In this document: one piece after another, positions 62,434 to 64,000 of the stretch | How positions within the stretch are numbered: the stretch's first letter is position 1 | How the letters are laid out: the number at the start of each line of letters is the position of its first letter | DNA from: Acinetobacter pullicarnis | GTDB taxonomy: Bacteria; Pseudomonadota; Gammaproteobacteria; Pseudomonadales; Moraxellaceae | Length of the DNA: 64,000 nucleotides | Direction of reading: 5' to 3' | NCBI RefSeq assembly: GCF_006352475.1 | Contig: NZ_VCMZ01000001.1 | Location: 1,054,001 to 1,118,000 of the forward strand | The notes under the pieces: model-generated | What the model was told of the DNA's origin: nothing | Database searches by the model: none | What the model saw: the letters and a program-made list of their open reading frames with translations, nothing else | Position numbers and translations under genes: made by a program

Positions 62434-62689
62434 GTTGAATTAAAAGACGCCACGCGCTGATAAAAATAGATGCTGTACCTGGCGTTGCAGTACTTTGATT
62501 GGCGACATGCACGGCAGAAAGGGAGGCATAAATTACGATATTGGAATTGAGTTTTACTCTGCGGAACTGGTGGGTAAGGATGTTGAAATATAGATAGTGC
62601 AAGGCAAGGTCAGTCATATTGAGCATGCCCCTCAGTTATTCTTGCATAAGCGAAATATGACGAACAATATCGGATAAAAAATAGGGCTT

Positions 62690-63280
62690 TTATTGATCCA
62701 CACTGGATGAAGATAATAACTGTTGGGTCTGGAGTAAATGGCGGGCAATTTCACCAATACTAATACGCTGATGCATGGCATGCTTTCGCAGTAAAGCAAA
62801 GGCCTGATCTTCAGTTAATGTTTGCAATTGCATCAATAATACTTTGGCTTTTTCAATATCAATGCGATCTGCCAGTTTGGTTTTGGTGTCATTTAAATCA
62901 TTCAGTAGCTTTTGATAGTTTTTATAATGTTCCAGCGCAACTTTCACCAAGCTACCGAGCGTGTTGGGATTAATCTCATCGACGATATAGGTGGTGATGC
63001 CTGCTGCAACCGCAAGTTTAATACTCTGGGAATGGCAGTCTTGGGTAAAAAGAAGGGTGGGTAAATTAAACTGATGAATATCATTTTCAACCAATTCTAG
63101 TTGTGGATTGGTGAGGTTAAATAAAATCACATCAGCTGGCCATTGCTGTTGTGGGAGTAAGTTTTGATGATTCAGCACCAAGCAGGTAACGATCTCAAAA
63201 TCAGATTGAGTCAATTTTTTCTGCGTCATTTGTGCGCGTTCAAGATCATCATCAATGAGTATTATTTTTAGTTTTGACAT
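62690..63280 (-). CDS. nasT: NasT-like ANTAR-domain RNA-binding regulator
   Basis: About 196 residues. The N-terminal receiver-like domain has ILIDDDLERAQM. The C-terminal ANTAR domain is DRIDIEKAKVLLMQLQTLTEDQAFALLRKHAMHQRISIGEIARHLL, which binds double-hexaloop RNA leaders to prevent termination. At the usual phospho-acceptor position the residue is Asn55 (VILFNLT), not Asp, so control is probably not by phosphorylation. It is divergent from the nitrate transporter. The start MSKLKIILID at 63280 is preferred to a longer frame from 63328. Confidence 0.82.
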   Translation of the reverse strand: MSKLKIILIDDDLERAQMTQKKLTQSDFEIVTCLVLNHQNLLPQQQWPADVILFNLTNPQLELVENDIHQFNLPTLLFTQDCHSQSIKLAVAAGITTYIVDEINPNTLGSLVKVALEHYKNYQKLLNDLNDTKTKLADRIDIEKAKVLLMQLQTLTEDQAFALLRKHAMHQRISIGEIARHLLQTQQLLSSSSVDQ

Positions 63281-63479
63281 ATAGACGCTACAACGAAATC
63301 TAATTTTTATAGACCGAAATAATAGCAAAATAAATGCCAGTCTAGCTCAGTGAATAATGATGAATACGGTCGTTTGCATGTTACTGCATTTCTGTATCGT
63401 CATGGTGCAAGCTGCGCTGGTTTTTATTTGAGGTCGCAATGCATGAGTCATTATCAGTGCTTTAGCGTGCATATTTTTT

Positions 63480-63494
63480 TGGCATAGTTAGTGC
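63480..63494 (+). promoter_or_regulatory. Sigma-54 promoter of the nitrate transporter
   Basis: TGGCATAGTTAGTGC has the -24 GG and -12 GC dinucleotides at exact sigma-54 spacing, with TGGCA fully matching consensus. An NtrC-like half-site lies 70 bp upstream. The predicted start is near 63506. Confidence 0.75.
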
Positions 63495-63506
63495 ATTAAC
63501 CCGGTG

Positions 63507-63561
63507 GAGTCAAAGAAGACTCAAACAAAATAATTGTGTGTAGACGGCCAACGACGTCCGT
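63507..63561 (+). ncRNA. Two-hexaloop ANTAR-type leader RNA
   Basis: Hairpin P1 is GAGTC-AAAGAA-GACTC (63507-63522). Hairpin P2 is ACGGCC-AACGAC-GTCCGT (63544-63561) with one C-T mismatch. Both loops are six bases with A in position 1 and G in position 4, the known signature for ANTAR-protein binding. P1 starts right at the predicted sigma-54 transcription start. I do not see a clear U-run terminator between P2 and the gene, so the control point is not defined. Confidence 0.7.
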
Positions 63562-63631
63562 TCTGATCGAATTGTTATACAGCGATGTATAGCAGTACTG
63601 CAAGTACGTTCAGTTCCGGAAGGAGAAGCCA

Positions 63632-64000
63632 ATGTCTTCAATTTTAAATGAAAATAAAGCAACCCGTATCAGTCTATTTAGTTTTAAAACGGCTGCAATG
63701 CGCGCCTTCCATATGAGTTGGCTCGCATTTTTTGTATGTTTCTTTGCATGGTTTGCCTGCGCACCGCTGATGCCAGTGATTGCAGGGGAGTTTAATCTGA
63801 GCAAAGACCAAATCGCCAACATTAATATTGCCGCTGTGGCAATTACCATTTTGGTTCGTCTAATTGTGGGGCCTTTATGTGACAAGTATGGCCCGCGTAA
63901 AAGTTATACCGCCTTATTGATCATCGGTAGCATTCCTGTTTTTGGGGTTGCTGCTGCGAACAGTTATGAATCCTTCTTATTCTTCCGGTTATTGATTGGG
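63632..64000 (+). CDS. Nitrate/nitrite MFS transporter, N-terminal part (NarK/NasA type)
   Basis: The frame runs from ATG 63632 to the window end, 123 codons. SWLAFFVCFFAWFACAPLMPVIAGEFNLSKDQIANINIAAVAITILVRLIVGPLCDKYGPRKSY has the NarK/NasA pattern: the FxxxFxxWFAxxPLMP segment and an Arg in TM2 (ILVRLIVGP) that binds nitrate. The sigma-54 promoter and ANTAR leader support an assimilatory role. The start has GGAAGGAGAAGCC upstream. The gene continues beyond 64000. Confidence 0.9.
   Translation, partial: MSSILNENKATRISLFSFKTAAMRAFHMSWLAFFVCFFAWFACAPLMPVIAGEFNLSKDQIANINIAAVAITILVRLIVGPLCDKYGPRKSYTALLIIGSIPVFGVAAANSYESFLFFRLLIG

Larger units (their letters stand above)
63281..63631. other. Divergent nasT/nitrate-transporter regulatory region
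   Basis: 351 bp with no credible gene. A sigma-54 promoter and ANTAR-type hairpins occupy the second half. GGTGCA at 63404-63409 matches an NtrC half-site. It probably carries the nasT promoter as well. Confidence 0.6.

Noticed and set aside
1..64000. tRNA, rRNA, insertion sequences or phage genes
   Set aside because: I found no cloverleaf-like sequence, transposase or integrase motif in any spacer or gene.

Overview
The window looks like a chromosomal stretch of an Acinetobacter-type gammaproteobacterium (Moraxellaceae). The support is a low-to-moderate G+C content, an iacHABICDEFG auxin-degradation cluster in the order known from Acinetobacter, OprD-type porins, and FeaR/TynA/FeaB-like and PaaX-controlled paa genes. 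I see no rRNA, tRNA, transposase, phage gene or CRISPR array. Nearly all of the window encodes catabolism of aromatic and related compounds, with dedicated uptake and regulation, so it reads as a catabolic island.

Layout. 1-10.0 kb: end of the phenylacetate operon (paaC-paaD-paaE-paaF-paaG-paaH-paaJ-paaK), its repressor paaX, a cluster of palindromic repeats, and paaY. 10.3-13.4 kb: a solo LuxR-type regulator and a periplasmic copper amine oxidase (copy 1). 13.5-19.5 kb: a lipoprotein, an MFS transporter, an AraC regulator, and an unassigned pair of dehydrogenases (opine-dehydrogenase-like plus 3-hydroxyacyl-CoA-dehydrogenase-like). 19.6-27.6 kb: iacR and iacHABICDEFG, indole-3-acetate to catechol. 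27.9-36.5 kb: a FeaR-like activator, copper amine oxidase copy 2, an outer-membrane barrel, a GMC alcohol dehydrogenase and a FeaB-like aldehyde dehydrogenase. 36.9-45.9 kb: OprD porin, branched-chain-amino-acid-type ABC importer with a fused permease-ATPase, PanE-like reductase, class II aldolase and glutathione transferase. 46.0-55.6 kb (minus strand): a cluster resembling the methylmuconolactone (mml) genes. 55.8-59.8 kb (minus strand): a CoA transferase, hydratase, lyase and acyl-CoA dehydrogenase module like itaconate or mesaconate degradation. 59.9-64 kb: LysR and IclR regulators, a small gene interrupted by an amber codon, and the start of a nitrogen-regulated nitrate uptake locus (NasT-like ANTAR protein, sigma-54 promoter, ANTAR-type leader RNA, NarK/NasA-type transporter).

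How the genes fit together (inference). Amines are oxidised in the periplasm by the two amine oxidases. The aldehydes become arylacetic acids through FeaB. Phenylacetate then enters the paa pathway, and indoleacetate enters the iac pathway. The minus-strand block from 46 to 60 kb can be read as one modified 3-oxoadipate route. Methylmuconolactone is isomerised (MmlI, MmlJ), opened, activated with CoA and thiolysed to acetyl-CoA and methylsuccinyl-CoA. Methylsuccinyl-CoA is then dehydrogenated, hydrated and cleaved by the neighbouring module.

Regulatory structure worth attention: an identical-geometry operator upstream of both the amine oxidase and the GMC/FeaB operons; a 41-nt element shared by the MFS transporter at 14.8 kb and the OprD porin at 36.9 kb; seven 11-bp-phased GTAA units between paaE and paaF; and a double-hexaloop ANTAR RNA motif right after a sigma-54 promoter.
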